A stretch of DNA of 64,000 nt from Kiloniellales bacterium. GTDB lineage: Bacteria > Pseudomonadota > Alphaproteobacteria > Kiloniellales > JAKSDN01. The stretch is from NCBI GenBank assembly GCA_028280455.1, contig JANQLT010000030.1:1-64000 (forward strand), read 5' to 3'. Shown here one piece after another: positions 8,900 to 18,101 of the stretch; within the stretch, counting starts at the first letter, position 1; every line of letters begins with the position of its first letter. Position numbers and translations under genes: made by a program. Under the pieces are notes generated by a model. The model had not been told where the DNA came from. It saw only the letters and a list, made by a program, of their open reading frames with translations, and did not search any database.

Positions 8900-9868
8900 T
8901 CAGCGAGGCTCTTCCGGGGCCGCCGCGGCCCGCTCCTGCCGGCCCTGGCGCCAGCGCAGGATCGTGAAGGCGCCGTTGCGGCCTTCCTCGAGGATCACCA
9001 CGGCTTCGCGCACGAAGCGGCCGCCGCCTTCGGTCGGCACCTCCGCCCGCAGCGCGTAGATGACGCCGCGGTCGCCGGTCGAGATGTAGTCGGCGGCCCG
9101 GTCGAGCGAGGGCATGGTGACCAGCTCGTACGCCGCCTCGGTCTCGGCTTCGGCGCGCTCGATCAGATAGGCCTCGACCTCCTCCGCCTCGACGCCGGGC
9201 AGGGCGAGTAGCACTGCGCGCGGCGCGACCAGGGGCTCGACGCTGTCGATCTGGCTGTAGACCGTCACGGCGCCGGCGACCCGCTCGTAGATCGCCTCGG
9301 TCATGCCGAAGACCTGGCGCAGCTCGGAGATCAGCTCGAAGCGCGCGTCCTTGGCGCCATGCGGGTAGCCGGCCAGGCGATAGTCCCGGTCCTCGGCGCC
9401 GTTCAAGCGCTTCAGGTCGTTGCCGTCGCGGAAGTCCGCCACGGCGTCGGCCAGGGCGGCGGCGCCCTCGGGGCTGACGCCGGCGACCTCGAAGAGCCCG
9501 CGCAGCAGCGCGACGGGCGCCTCGTTCAGGTCGATCTTGCCGGCCTCGTCGCGCAGCGAGATGCGCACCCGGCCACCGCCGAAGCGCCAGTCGTAGACCC
9601 GGCCGTCGGCCCGCCAGCGCTCCTCGAAGGCCTCCTGGCTGAGGGCCAGCACGGCCCGGTGGATGCCGGCCTCGGCGAGCGCCCGCGCCTGGGCGCCTTC
9701 GACGGCGTTGCGGGCCAGGACCATCTCCGTGCGGGTCTCGCGGACGAAGCCGCCGGCCATGACCGACAGCAGCACCAGCGCCCAGAGCACGGCAACCAGC
9801 GCGATCCCGCGCCGGCCCGTCAGGTTCCGCCGGCGTCGGTCACTCGATGCGCAAGGGGAGCGGCTCAA
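8900..9868 (-). CDS. gspK: Type II secretion minor pseudopilin GspK
   Basis: About 322 residues, the family's usual size and much larger than other pseudopilins. A basic leader ends at the prepilin cleavage site GRRG|IALVAVLWALVLLSVMAGG; like other GspK proteins it lacks Glu at mature position 5. The globular part contains KIDLNEAPVALLRGLFEVAGV, the helical GspK insert. It caps the pseudopilus tip with GspI and GspJ. No ATG or GTG exists near the N-terminus; TTG at 9868 is the best start, which overlaps gspD by 29 nt. Cotranscribed with gspD, divergent from the other gsp genes. Confidence 0.92.
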   Translation of the reverse strand: MSRSPCASSDRRRRNLTGRRGIALVAVLWALVLLSVMAGGFVRETRTEMVLARNAVEGAQARALAEAGIHRAVLALSQEAFEERWRADGRVYDWRFGGGRVRISLRDEAGKIDLNEAPVALLRGLFEVAGVSPEGAAALADAVADFRDGNDLKRLNGAEDRDYRLAGYPHGAKDARFELISELRQVFGMTEAIYERVAGAVTVYSQIDSVEPLVAPRAVLLALPGVEAEEVEAYLIERAEAETEAAYELVTMPSLDRAADYISTGDRGVIYALRAEVPTEGGGRFVREAVVILEEGRNGAFTILRWRQGRQERAAAAPEEPR

Positions 9869-12083
9869 TGGTCTGCATGCGCCGGCGCAGCTCGTTGGTC
9901 ACGTCGCGCGCATCGCGTTGGTTGCGGACGACCCGCGGCGTGATCAGGACCAGCAGCTCGGTGCGGTCCTGATCGTTGATGCGGCTGCCGAACAGGAAGC
10001 CGAGCACCGGGATGTCCGAGAGATAGGGGATGCCCGAGGAGCCCCGTGTCGCCTCCTCGCGGATCAAGCCGCCGAGGGCCACGGTCTCGCCGCCCTGGAT
10101 CGCCACGGAGCTGGTGATGCGCCGCTGGCGGATCGTCGGCGAGTCGATCCCCGAGGTCGTCGTGGCGACGACGCTGCTGACCTCCTGCTCGATCTCCAGG
10201 ACCACCAGCCCGCCCTTGTTGACCCGCGGCGTCACGCGGAGGATCACGCCGGTGTCGCGGAACTCGATGGAGTTGACGATCGGCGCCTCGGGGTCGGTCA
10301 CGCTGACCGCCTGCTGCGTGGCGATCGGCACCTCGTCGCCGACCTGCAGCTCGGCCGACTGGTTGTCCAGGACCAGGAGCTGCGGCGAGGAGACGACGTT
10401 GACGTCGGTGATCTCCGAGAGCGCGTTGACCACGAAGCGGACGTCGGGCGCCTCCTGGAAGATGTAGGAGAAGCCCGGGAACACCCGGCTGACCCCGCCG
10501 TCCGCGAACTCGCTCAGCCGGAACTCGGACTGCCCCGAGTCGAAGAACCACTGGACGCCGAACTCGAGATCGTCGTTCAGGGTGACTTCCAGGATGGTCG
10601 CCTCGATCAGCACCTGCAGCGGCAGCACGTCGAGCTGGTCGATGGCATCCTCGACCATGCGGTAGTCCTGCGGCGTCGCCAGCACGACCAGCGAGTTGGT
10701 CGCGTCGACGGCGATGATGCGGATGTCCTTCTCGCCGCGCACCAGGATGCCGTCGCTCGGCGGCGGCAGGGCCAGGCTGCCCGACGGCGTCGTCGAGATG
10801 CCTTCGCCCTCGCCGGGGATGCCGGGCGCCAGCGACGCGGGCTCCAGGTCCGGCGTCAGCGCGCGCGAGGCCACGGTCCGGGTCTGCGCCCCGAAGACCT
10901 GGCCGAGCACCTCGGCCAGCTCGGAGGCGCGCTGGTTCTCGATGAAGCGGACGAAGACCCGCGGCGTGGCGCCGCCGGCGCTCTTGTCCAGCTCGGCGAT
11001 CCATTCGCGCGCTTCCTGCAGGTAGCGCGGCTGCAGGGAGATCACCAGGACCGCGTTGAGCCGCTCGACGGGCACGAAGCGGATGATGTCCTGCAGGGAC
11101 TCGTTCTGGGCGCTGCCGAAGATGATGCCTAGCTCCTGGGCCATGGTCTCGGCCCTTGCGTTCTCCAGGGGGAAGACGCCGAAGGAGGTGCCGGAGAGCC
11201 AGTTGACGTCGAAGACCTCGACGGCGGCGACCAGGGCCGCGCGCTCCTCCGGCGTGCCGGAGACGAGCAGCAGGTTGCGCGAGGCATCGACGCTGAGGAT
11301 GCTGCCTTCCGCGGCGAAGGGCTCCAGGATCTTGGCCATCTCGCGGGCCGCCACGAAGCGCAGCGGGATCGCCTCGACGCCGTAGCCGGGCAGCGCCTTG
11401 ATGCCGCCCGGGGTCAGGTAGAGCGGGGCCGGCTGGCCGGCCGTGCCCTCGAAGGCGATGACCTTGTAGAGGCCGCCTTCGACCACCAGCGCGGCGCCGT
11501 TCAGGCGCAGCAGGCTCTCCAGGGTCGGGATCAGGTCGCTGGTCGCCAGCGGGCTGCTCGACTGCAGGGTGACCTGGCCCGAGACCTCGGGCGCCACGGT
11601 GTAGTTGAGCTGCAGGATGTCGCCGAGGATGGCGCGCACGACCTCGCGAATATCCGCGTTGGCGAAGTTGAGGATGACGCCTTCCTCATCAAGCAGGTCG
11701 GGCGCCGCGCTGCCCTGCATGCCGCGGCTGTAGAGCGCGTTGTTGAGGAAGCGCCCGGAGCCGAGCCGGAAGACGGGGCGGACGGCGGCGGCCGCGTCGC
11801 GCGCGCGCCGCTCTCGGGTCGTGGTGGGGGTCACGGCCGGCGGCTGTACAGCACTCGGCGAGCGGCCCCGGATCACCTTGAAGCTGCCCAGGCTCGAGCC
11901 GTCGCCGGCCTGCGCCACGCCTTGTCGCGCTTCGGGTGCCGGGGGCGCCGTCGCGACGCCGGTCAGCGGTCGTGCTGCGGCTCGGTCGCTTTGCGGCGGG
12001 TATTGCGGTGCCTCGCAGCCGGCGACCAAGGCACCGAGTGCCAAGGCGAGAGGCAGCACCGTCGTGGCTGAAGCCAGGCGCAC
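9840..12083 (-). CDS. gspD: Type II secretion outer-membrane secretin GspD (lipobox-bearing)
   Basis: 747 residues. N0-like domain from about residue 120 (VILNFANADIREVVRAILGD), further N domains, then the C-terminal secretin (VVSSPQLLVLDNQSAELQVG, GGETVALGGLIRE, IPYLSDIPVLGFLFGS, ELLVLITPRVV). It forms the outer-membrane channel for folded exoproteins. The N-terminus reads VRLASATTVLPLALALGALVAGC, a signal with a lipobox Cys, so the secretin itself appears lipidated. The GTG start at 12083 has GGGGAAG 5 nt upstream; the frame is open to 12152. A Ser/Pro/Gly-rich insert (near SLAPGIPGEGEG) interrupts the N3 region. Confidence 0.95.
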   Translation of the reverse strand: MRLASATTVLPLALALGALVAGCEAPQYPPQSDRAAARPLTGVATAPPAPEARQGVAQAGDGSSLGSFKVIRGRSPSAVQPPAVTPTTTRERRARDAAAAVRPVFRLGSGRFLNNALYSRGMQGSAAPDLLDEEGVILNFANADIREVVRAILGDILQLNYTVAPEVSGQVTLQSSSPLATSDLIPTLESLLRLNGAALVVEGGLYKVIAFEGTAGQPAPLYLTPGGIKALPGYGVEAIPLRFVAAREMAKILEPFAAEGSILSVDASRNLLLVSGTPEERAALVAAVEVFDVNWLSGTSFGVFPLENARAETMAQELGIIFGSAQNESLQDIIRFVPVERLNAVLVISLQPRYLQEAREWIAELDKSAGGATPRVFVRFIENQRASELAEVLGQVFGAQTRTVASRALTPDLEPASLAPGIPGEGEGISTTPSGSLALPPPSDGILVRGEKDIRIIAVDATNSLVVLATPQDYRMVEDAIDQLDVLPLQVLIEATILEVTLNDDLEFGVQWFFDSGQSEFRLSEFADGGVSRVFPGFSYIFQEAPDVRFVVNALSEITDVNVVSSPQLLVLDNQSAELQVGDEVPIATQQAVSVTDPEAPIVNSIEFRDTGVILRVTPRVNKGGLVVLEIEQEVSSVVATTTSGIDSPTIRQRRITSSVAIQGGETVALGGLIREEATRGSSGIPYLSDIPVLGFLFGSRINDQDRTELLVLITPRVVRNQRDARDVTNELRRRMQTIEPLPLRIE

Positions 12084-12182
12084 GTGTCTTCCCCGTTGTT
12101 GTTGGCCCCGTGAGGGGCGGTTGGTCTCCCCGGTCCGGACAACATCGCCCATATGTCCGTTCGGGCAAAGCGACAGAACCGG

Positions 12183-12194
12183 GACTCATGAGTC
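12183..12194. promoter_or_regulatory. Perfect palindrome in the gspD/gspO divergent gap
   Basis: GACTCATGAGTC is a perfect 12-bp palindrome in the 225-nt gap between the two divergent secretion operons. A looser inverted pair GGACA/TGTCC lies about 35 bp to the left (around 12136-12157). The gap must hold both operon promoters, so this is a reasonable operator candidate; no specific regulator is implied. Confidence 0.35.
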
Positions 12195-12308
12195 GCGTAC
12201 ATTGCATCTATCCGGAACGACGCGTCGCAGAACATGAAGAATTGATGACAGTGCGAGCCCGCCCGGTCTTTGCGCGGGGCATTTCGCGCCGACCTTCGCC
12301 GTGCTTGA

Positions 12309-13100
12309 GTGGCGGGCGCCTTCGACGATTCCGATCAGGACACCGGCTTGCCCGACTGGCTCCTCCCGCTGCTCTTCGCGCCCTTCGTCGGCAGCTTCCT
12401 CGGCGTGGTCGCCATCCGCTGGCCCGAGGGGCGGCCGATCGCCGTCGCGCGCTCCCGCTGCCCGCATTGCGACCGGGCGCTGTCGCCGCTCGAGCTGCTG
12501 CCGCTGGTATCCTGGATCCTGGCCGGCGGCCGCTGCCGCCGCTGCAAGGCGGCGCTCGGCCTGTTCTATCCGGCGATCGAGCTGGCCGCGCTGGTGCTGG
12601 CGCTCTGGGCGGCGAGCCAGACCGGCGGCTGGCTGTTCTGGGTCTCCTGCCTGTTCGGCTGGGCCCTGCTGCTGGCGGCGGTGATCGATCTGCGGGCGAT
12701 GATCCTGCCGGATTTCATCACCCTGCCGCTGATCCCCCTGGGCCTCGCGCTGGCCTACGGGCTGGAGCCGGGCAAGCTGGCGGACCACGCGCTCGGCGCC
12801 CTGGCGGGCTTCCTGGTCTTCGCGGCGCTGCGCTGGGGCTATCGGGCGCTCAGGGGCCGCGAGGGTCTCGGCTTCGGCGACGTCAAGCTGGCCGCCGCCA
12901 TGGGCGCCTGGGTCTCCTGGAGCGGCCTGCCGTCCGCCATCTTGCTGGGAACCTTGGCGGCGCTGCTCTGGGTGGCCGTCGCGGCGCGCCGCGGGGCGGG
13001 CTTGAGCGCCGACCGGAAAGTGCCCTTCGGCGCCTTTCTCGCCTTCGGCCTCTGGGTTGTTTGGCTGCATGGGCCTATTCTGGCGGTGGCACCCGGATGA
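12309..13100 (+). CDS. gspO: Prepilin peptidase / N-methyltransferase GspO
   Basis: 263-residue polytopic aspartic protease. Its cytoplasmic zinc loop has two CxxC pairs (CPHC ... CRRC at residues ~51-79). The two catalytic Asp are seen in AAVIDLRAMILPD and GFGDVKLAAAMGAW. It removes the basic leaders of the pseudopilins encoded downstream and methylates the new N-terminus. GTG at 12309 is the likely start; no strong ribosome site is visible, so an alternative start nearby cannot be excluded. First gene of the rightward secretion operon. Confidence 0.93.
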   Translation: MAGAFDDSDQDTGLPDWLLPLLFAPFVGSFLGVVAIRWPEGRPIAVARSRCPHCDRALSPLELLPLVSWILAGGRCRRCKAALGLFYPAIELAALVLALWAASQTGGWLFWVSCLFGWALLLAAVIDLRAMILPDFITLPLIPLGLALAYGLEPGKLADHALGALAGFLVFAALRWGYRALRGREGLGFGDVKLAAAMGAWVSWSGLPSAILLGTLAALLWVAVAARRGAGLSADRKVPFGAFLAFGLWVVWLHGPILAVAPG

Positions 13101-13151
13101 CCGTCATCAAGGCGTCATAGATCCAGGACAGAACTGCGGTCGCGGTACGCC

Positions 13152-14867
13152 ATGCCCGAGCGACGAACAGATCCTTCCGGCTTCATCGAGGGCCTCGGTG
13201 CCTTCCTGGTGCGGCGCGGCACGCTGAACGAGTCCGGCCTGGACCGGGCACGGCGCGTGCAGGAAGAGACCGGCGACCGGCTCGACCACATCCTGACCAA
13301 GATCGGCCTGGTCTCGGAGAAGGACATGGCCGAGGCCTTCGCCGAGGGCCTGGCCCTGCCGCTGGTCGCGGCGTCGGATTTCCCCGGCGAGGCGGTGCGG
13401 CCGGAGCAGGTCAGCGCCAGCTTCCTCAAGGCCTCGCGGGTGCTGCCCCTGGCCGAGACCGGCGAGGGCCTGGCGCTGGCCATGGCCGACCCCCTGGACG
13501 ACTACCCCAAGCAGGCGATCGCCTTGAGCGTCGGCCAGCCGGTGCTGCCCTGCGTCGCCGTGCCCTCCGACCTCGATGCGGCCATCGAGCGGCTCTACAG
13601 CCAGGACGGCTCGGCGCTCGGCAGCCTGCTCAAGGAGCACGGCGAGGCCAGCGACGAGGATACCCTGCAGGACATCGAGCGCCTGCGCGATTCCGCCAGC
13701 GAGGCGCCGGTCATCCGCCTGGTCACCCACATCATCAACCGGGCGGTCGAGGCCCGCGCCTCGGACATCCACATCGAGCCCTTCGAGGGCCGCCTGCGCG
13801 TGCGCTACCGCGTCGACGGCGTGCTGCGCGAGCAGGACTCGCCGCCCAACGCGCTGCGCCAGGCGGTGGTCTCGCGGATCAAGATCATGGCCCGGCTCAA
13901 CATCGCCGAGACCCGGCTGCCCCAGGACGGCCGGATCAAGACGGCGATCCGCGGCCGCGACATCGACTTCCGCGTCTCCACGGTGCCGACCATGCACGGC
14001 GAGAGCGTCGTGCTGCGCGTGCTCGACCGCGACGCCGTGAAGCTCGACCTCGCCGGGCTCGGCCTCGACCCGGAGACGCTGGAGGCCTACCTGCAGATCC
14101 TCGAGCGGCCCCACGGCATCGTCCTGGTCACCGGCCCGACCGGCAGCGGCAAGACCACGACCCTCTACGCCTCGCTGGTCCGGCTCAACGACGGCCGCCG
14201 CAAGATGCTGACCGTCGAGGACCCCATCGAGTACCAGCTCGACGGCATCAACCAGGTCCAGGTGCAGCCGCAGATCGGCCTGAGCTTCGCCAACAGCCTG
14301 CGCGCCTTCCTGCGCCAGGACCCCGACATCATGATGATCGGCGAGATCCGCGACCTGGAGACCGCCGAGATCGCCGTGCAGGCGGCGCTGACCGGTCACC
14401 TGGTGCTCTCGACCCTGCACACCAACGACGCCGCCGGCACGGTCTCGCGGCTGCTCGACATGGGCGTCGAGGACTTCCTGCTGGCCTCGACCCTGAACGG
14501 CGTGACCGCGCAGCGCCTGGTGCGCCGGCTTTGCCCGCACTGCCGGGAGGTCTACGAAGCCTTGCCGGAGGTCGCCGAGCAGCTCGACCTGAGGCGCTTC
14601 ACCAACGGCGCCGAGCCGCGGCTCTACCGCGCCATGGGCTGCGCGCGCTGCATCCAGACCGGCTATCTCGGTCGTACTGCCATTCAGGAGACCTTGGTCA
14701 TGTCCGACGAGGTCCGCCGGCTGCTGCTCAAGCATGCCGACGCCCAGGACCTGCGGCGCGTCGCCGTCGCCGAGGGCATGCGCAGCATGTTCCAGGACGG
14801 CTTGCGCAAGGCCGTGCAGGGGATCACCTCGATCGAGGAGGTCATGCGAGTGACGCGAGAGGTCTGA
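13152..14867 (+). CDS. gspE: Type II secretion ATPase GspE
   Basis: 571 residues. N-terminal GspE/T2SE N1 domain (residues ~10-150), then the secretion ATPase core with Walker A GPTGSGKTTT (~327-336), Asp box DPIEYQLDG, Walker B IMMIGEIRDLETAEIA and His box LSTLHTNDA. A zinc tetracysteine module follows (CPHC ... CARC). It powers pseudopilus assembly at the inner-membrane platform. Starts 51 nt after gspO and is followed by gspF after 1 nt. Confidence 0.96.
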   Translation: MPERRTDPSGFIEGLGAFLVRRGTLNESGLDRARRVQEETGDRLDHILTKIGLVSEKDMAEAFAEGLALPLVAASDFPGEAVRPEQVSASFLKASRVLPLAETGEGLALAMADPLDDYPKQAIALSVGQPVLPCVAVPSDLDAAIERLYSQDGSALGSLLKEHGEASDEDTLQDIERLRDSASEAPVIRLVTHIINRAVEARASDIHIEPFEGRLRVRYRVDGVLREQDSPPNALRQAVVSRIKIMARLNIAETRLPQDGRIKTAIRGRDIDFRVSTVPTMHGESVVLRVLDRDAVKLDLAGLGLDPETLEAYLQILERPHGIVLVTGPTGSGKTTTLYASLVRLNDGRRKMLTVEDPIEYQLDGINQVQVQPQIGLSFANSLRAFLRQDPDIMMIGEIRDLETAEIAVQAALTGHLVLSTLHTNDAAGTVSRLLDMGVEDFLLASTLNGVTAQRLVRRLCPHCREVYEALPEVAEQLDLRRFTNGAEPRLYRAMGCARCIQTGYLGRTAIQETLVMSDEVRRLLLKHADAQDLRRVAVAEGMRSMFQDGLRKAVQGITSIEEVMRVTREV

Positions 14868-14868
14868 G

Positions 14869-16089
14869 GTGCCGCGCTATCGCTACAAGGCGGTGACCGC
14901 CAGCGGCGAGGTGGTCGAGGGCGACATGGAGGCCGGCGATGCCTTCGCGGTCGCCCGCCGGCTGCAGGACAGCGGCCAGGTGCCGATCCGGGCCGAGGAG
15001 CTTCGCGGCGGCCTCGCGCCGGACTGGCTGTCGCGCGACCTCTTCTCCGGGCGCGCCCTCTCGGCCAAGGCGCTGGTGCAGGTCACCCGCGAGCTCGCGA
15101 CCCTGCTCGGCGCCGGGCTGACGCTCGAGCGGTCTTTGGAGATCCTGATCGACGTCTTCGACCGCAAGACCGTCTGCGCGCTGCTCGCCGAGGTGCTGGA
15201 GAGCATCCGCGGCGGGGCGGCCTTCTCGGAGGCGCTGGCCGAGCACGAGGCCGACTTCCCGCGCTTCTACGTCAGCCTGGTGCGGGCCGGCGAGGCCGGC
15301 GGCCAGCTCGCCTCGGTGCTGCGCGGCCTCGCCGACTATCTGGAGAAATCCCAGGCCGTCGCCGGCGAGGTCCGCTCGGCCCTGCTCTATCCGATCATCC
15401 TGCTGGTCATGGCCGGCGGCTCGGTGGCGATCCTGATGACCGTGGTGATCCCGGAGTTCCGGCCGCTGTTCGAGGACGCCGGCGACGCCCTGCCGCTCGC
15501 CACGCAGGTCATGCTGGTCGTGGCCGGCCTGATCGAGCGCTACTGGTGGCTGTTCGGCCTGGTCGTGCTCCTGGCGGTCGCGGTCCTGCGCTGGCAGCTC
15601 CGCAAGCCCGGCTTCCGCACGCTCTGGGACGGCGCCATGCTGCGCCTGCCGCTGTTCGGCGCGCTGTTCCGCAAGATCCAGGTCTCGCGCTTCAGCCGCA
15701 CCCTCGGCACCTTGCTGGGCAGCGGCGTGAGCCTGCTCAACGCCCTGCGCCTGGTGCGCGACACCATCGACAACCGGGCGCTGGTGCGGGCCATCGACGA
15801 GGTCGGCGCCCGCCTCAAGGAGGGCGCGCGCCTGGCGGACCTGCTGGCCGCCAGCCAGGTCTTCCCGAGCCTCGCCGTCCATCTCGTGCGGGTCGGCGAG
15901 GAGACCGGCCAGCTCGACCCCATGCTGCTGAAGATCGCGGACATCTACGACGCCGAGGTGAAGACCAGTGTCGAGCGCTTGCTGGCGCTCCTCGTGCCGC
16001 TGCTGACCATCGGCCTCGGTGTCCTGATTGCCGCCATCATCGCATCCGTGTTACTGGCGCTCCTGAGCCTCAACCAGCTCGCCCTGTGA
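14869..16089 (+). CDS. gspF: Type II secretion inner-membrane platform protein GspF
   Basis: 406 residues with the PilC/GspF plan: two homologous cytoplasmic helical domains separated by transmembrane segments (LLYPIILLVMAGGSVAILMTVV and YWWLFGLVVLLAVAV), with a final hydrophobic segment at the C-terminus. Starts MPRYRYKAVTASGEVVEG, a typical GspF beginning. The GTG at 14869 is 1 nt after the gspE stop, indicating coupling. It is the platform rotor or scaffold contacted by GspE. Confidence 0.95.
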   Translation: MPRYRYKAVTASGEVVEGDMEAGDAFAVARRLQDSGQVPIRAEELRGGLAPDWLSRDLFSGRALSAKALVQVTRELATLLGAGLTLERSLEILIDVFDRKTVCALLAEVLESIRGGAAFSEALAEHEADFPRFYVSLVRAGEAGGQLASVLRGLADYLEKSQAVAGEVRSALLYPIILLVMAGGSVAILMTVVIPEFRPLFEDAGDALPLATQVMLVVAGLIERYWWLFGLVVLLAVAVLRWQLRKPGFRTLWDGAMLRLPLFGALFRKIQVSRFSRTLGTLLGSGVSLLNALRLVRDTIDNRALVRAIDEVGARLKEGARLADLLAASQVFPSLAVHLVRVGEETGQLDPMLLKIADIYDAEVKTSVERLLALLVPLLTIGLGVLIAAIIASVLLALLSLNQLAL

Positions 16090-16147
16090 GGCAGCGCGCA
16101 TGCCGAATGCCCATCAAACCGTAAAGACCGGAGAGTCAGGCAGGCCC

Positions 16148-16588
16148 ATGAGACAACACGAGAAGCTTCGGCGCCGGCGCGACAGACAAGCGGGTTTCAC
16201 CCTGCTGGAGCTGCTCGTCGTGCTGGTCATCCTCGGGCTCCTGGCGGCGGTCGCCGTGCCCCAGGTGCTCAACTATCTGGGCGGTGCCAAGACCGACGCC
16301 GCGCGCCTGCAGGTGCAGCAGCTCGGCTCGACCCTCGACCTCTACCGCCTCGATGCCGGGCGCTACCCGACCCAGGAAGAGGGGCTGGGCGTGCTGGTCG
16401 AGCGCCCGAGCGACGCCGAGAGCTGGAACGGCCCCTACGTCAAGAAGCAGGACATGCTGATCGATCCCTGGGGCCGGCCCTTCGTCTACCGCTTCCCCGG
16501 GGAGCATGGCGCCTACGACCTCTATTCGCTGGGGGCCGACGGCGAGGACGGCGGCGAGGACGAGGACCAGGACGTGGTGAGCTGGTAG
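16148..16588 (+). CDS. gspG: Type II secretion major pseudopilin GspG
   Basis: 146 residues. Short basic leader ending in QAG then FTLLELLVVLVILGLLAAVAV, with Glu5 conserved. The mature domain has the major-pseudopilin signature YRLDAGRYPTQEEGL and the C-terminal calcium-site region YDLYSLGADGEDGGED. I use the ATG at 16148 (16-residue leader); an in-frame ATG at 16100 would give an unusually long 32-residue leader but also has a plausible GAGGCAG upstream. It polymerises into the pseudopilus. Confidence 0.94.
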   Translation: MRQHEKLRRRRDRQAGFTLLELLVVLVILGLLAAVAVPQVLNYLGGAKTDAARLQVQQLGSTLDLYRLDAGRYPTQEEGLGVLVERPSDAESWNGPYVKKQDMLIDPWGRPFVYRFPGEHGAYDLYSLGADGEDGGEDEDQDVVSW

Positions 16589-16594
16589 CGGGCC

Positions 16595-17032
16595 ATGGCG
16601 CAGCGCGGCTTCACCCTGCTCGAGCTGCTGGTGGTGATCGCCATCGCCGCCCTGCTCTTCGGCCTGGCCGCGCCGCGCCTGACCCTGGCCCTGCCCGGAG
16701 TCGAGCTGCGCGGCGACGCCCTGCAGCTCGCCAGCGGCCTGCGCGCCGCGCGCGGCGAGGCGATCTACCGCAACCGCGAGGTCTCGGTGCTGCTCGATGC
16801 CGATAGCCGACAGGTCGTCGTGCCCGCCCTGTCCCGGCGCACCACTTTGAGCGAGGGGATCGAGGCCCGCTACGCCGCGCCCCGGCAAGAAGGTGACGGC
16901 GCGGCGCGGGCGGTCATCCGTTTCTTTCCCGACGGCAGCTCGACGGGCGGCGCCATCGCGCTGCGCGCCGGCGAGCGTCTCTACAGGATCGACATCCATT
17001 GGCTGACCGGTCGCGTGCGCATCAGCGGGTGA
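16595..17032 (+). CDS. gspH: Type II secretion minor pseudopilin GspH
   Basis: 145 residues. Very short leader MAQRG then FTLLELLVVIAIAALLFGL, followed by a GspH/FimT-type domain (LASGLRAARGEAIYRNREVSVLLD; RFFPDGSSTGGAI). A minor pseudopilin linking the GspIJK tip to the GspG shaft. Starts 6 nt after gspG; its stop overlaps the gspI GTG (GTGA). Confidence 0.92.
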   Translation: MAQRGFTLLELLVVIAIAALLFGLAAPRLTLALPGVELRGDALQLASGLRAARGEAIYRNREVSVLLDADSRQVVVPALSRRTTLSEGIEARYAAPRQEGDGAARAVIRFFPDGSSTGGAIALRAGERLYRIDIHWLTGRVRISG

Positions 17033-17469
17033 GGCGCCTGCGCCCTGCCGGCGAACCGCGGCAGGCCGGCTTCACCCTGATCGAGATCCTGGTGTCGCTG
17101 GTGGTGCTGTCGCTCGCCCTCGGTCTGCTGGTGCGGATCTTCTCCTCCGGCCTGGGCAATGCCCGGCTGGCCGAGGAAACCGCCTTCGCCACGGCCCTGG
17201 CGGAATCCAGGCTCGCCGAGGTCGGCCTGGCGCAGCCGCTCGCCCCGGGCCTGCGCGAAGGCGAGGTGCGGGAGCGCTTCCGCTGGCGGGTCGAGGTCAG
17301 CCCCTATGACGTCGCGGAGGCCGAGAACCAGGACGGCGACGGCGCGCCGAGCGCGCCGGGGTCCTTGGACCTCGCCGCCTATCGCGTGACGGTGACCGTG
17401 TCCTGGCCGAGCGCCGAGCCGCGGCGCTCGGTCACGCTCGACTCCCTGCGCACGGCCCTGGTCGAATGA
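17029..17469 (+). CDS. gspI: Type II secretion minor pseudopilin GspI
   Basis: 146 residues. Leader VRRLRPAGEPRQAG then FTLIEILVSLVVLSLALGLL and a GspI domain with ATALAESRLAEVG. The start is taken as the GTG at 17029 because it overlaps the gspH stop as GTGA; a TTG at 16999 is in frame but would need a larger overlap. Part of the I-J-K pseudopilus tip. Confidence 0.9.
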   Translation: MRRLRPAGEPRQAGFTLIEILVSLVVLSLALGLLVRIFSSGLGNARLAEETAFATALAESRLAEVGLAQPLAPGLREGEVRERFRWRVEVSPYDVAEAENQDGDGAPSAPGSLDLAAYRVTVTVSWPSAEPRRSVTLDSLRTALVE

Positions 17470-18101
17470 GCGGGCGGCAAAGATCGCGGGCCGAGAGCGG
17501 CTTCACGCTGCTCGAGCTGCTGGTGTCGATGACCCTGCTCGGCCTGATCGCGCTGCTCCTGGCCGGCGGCCTGCGCTTCGGGACCAGGGCCTGGGAGACC
17601 CAGGCGGAGCGCAGCCATGCCGGCGGCGAACTGGTGGCGCTGCAGGGCTTCCTGCGGCGGCAGCTCGAGCAGGCCTTCCAGCCCTTCCAGGACGGCGACG
17701 ATCCGCGCTACCTCTTCGAAGGCACGCGCGACGGGCTGCGCTTCACGGCGCCCCTGATGGCGCGCGCCGCGCCGGCCGGGCTGCACCATCTGGACCTCCG
17801 GCTCAACGACGAGAGGCAGCTCGTGCTGTCCTGGCGCCCGGCCGAGCCGGACGAGGGCTTCGGCAGCCGGGCCCGGCCCTGGCGCCGGGAGGTGCTCCTG
17901 GAAGGCGCCGAAGAGCTCGGCTTCGCCTACCTGCCGGCGCCGGAGCGGCGCGGCGGCGTCGAGCTCCGCGACTGGCGCGACGAATGGCGGGACGAGCCCG
18001 ACGTCCCGGCCCTGCTGCGCCTGCGGGTGCGATTTGCTACCAGTGACGCCCGCGTCTGGCCGGACCTCCTGGTCGCGTCCCGGATCGAGGTGCTCGAATG
18101 A
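17466..18101 (+). CDS. gspJ: Type II secretion minor pseudopilin GspJ
   Basis: 211 residues. Leader MSGRQRSRAESG then FTLLELLVSMTLLGLIALLL. The long C-terminal part (RNA of DNA-damage-like family not suggested) fits the GspJ beta-rich domain with FEGTRDGLRFTAPL and WRREVLLEGAEELGF. ATG overlaps the gspI stop by 4 nt and its own stop overlaps gspL. Tip component of the pseudopilus. Confidence 0.9.
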   Translation: MSGRQRSRAESGFTLLELLVSMTLLGLIALLLAGGLRFGTRAWETQAERSHAGGELVALQGFLRRQLEQAFQPFQDGDDPRYLFEGTRDGLRFTAPLMARAAPAGLHHLDLRLNDERQLVLSWRPAEPDEGFGSRARPWRREVLLEGAEELGFAYLPAPERRGGVELRDWRDEWRDEPDVPALLRLRVRFATSDARVWPDLLVASRIEVLE

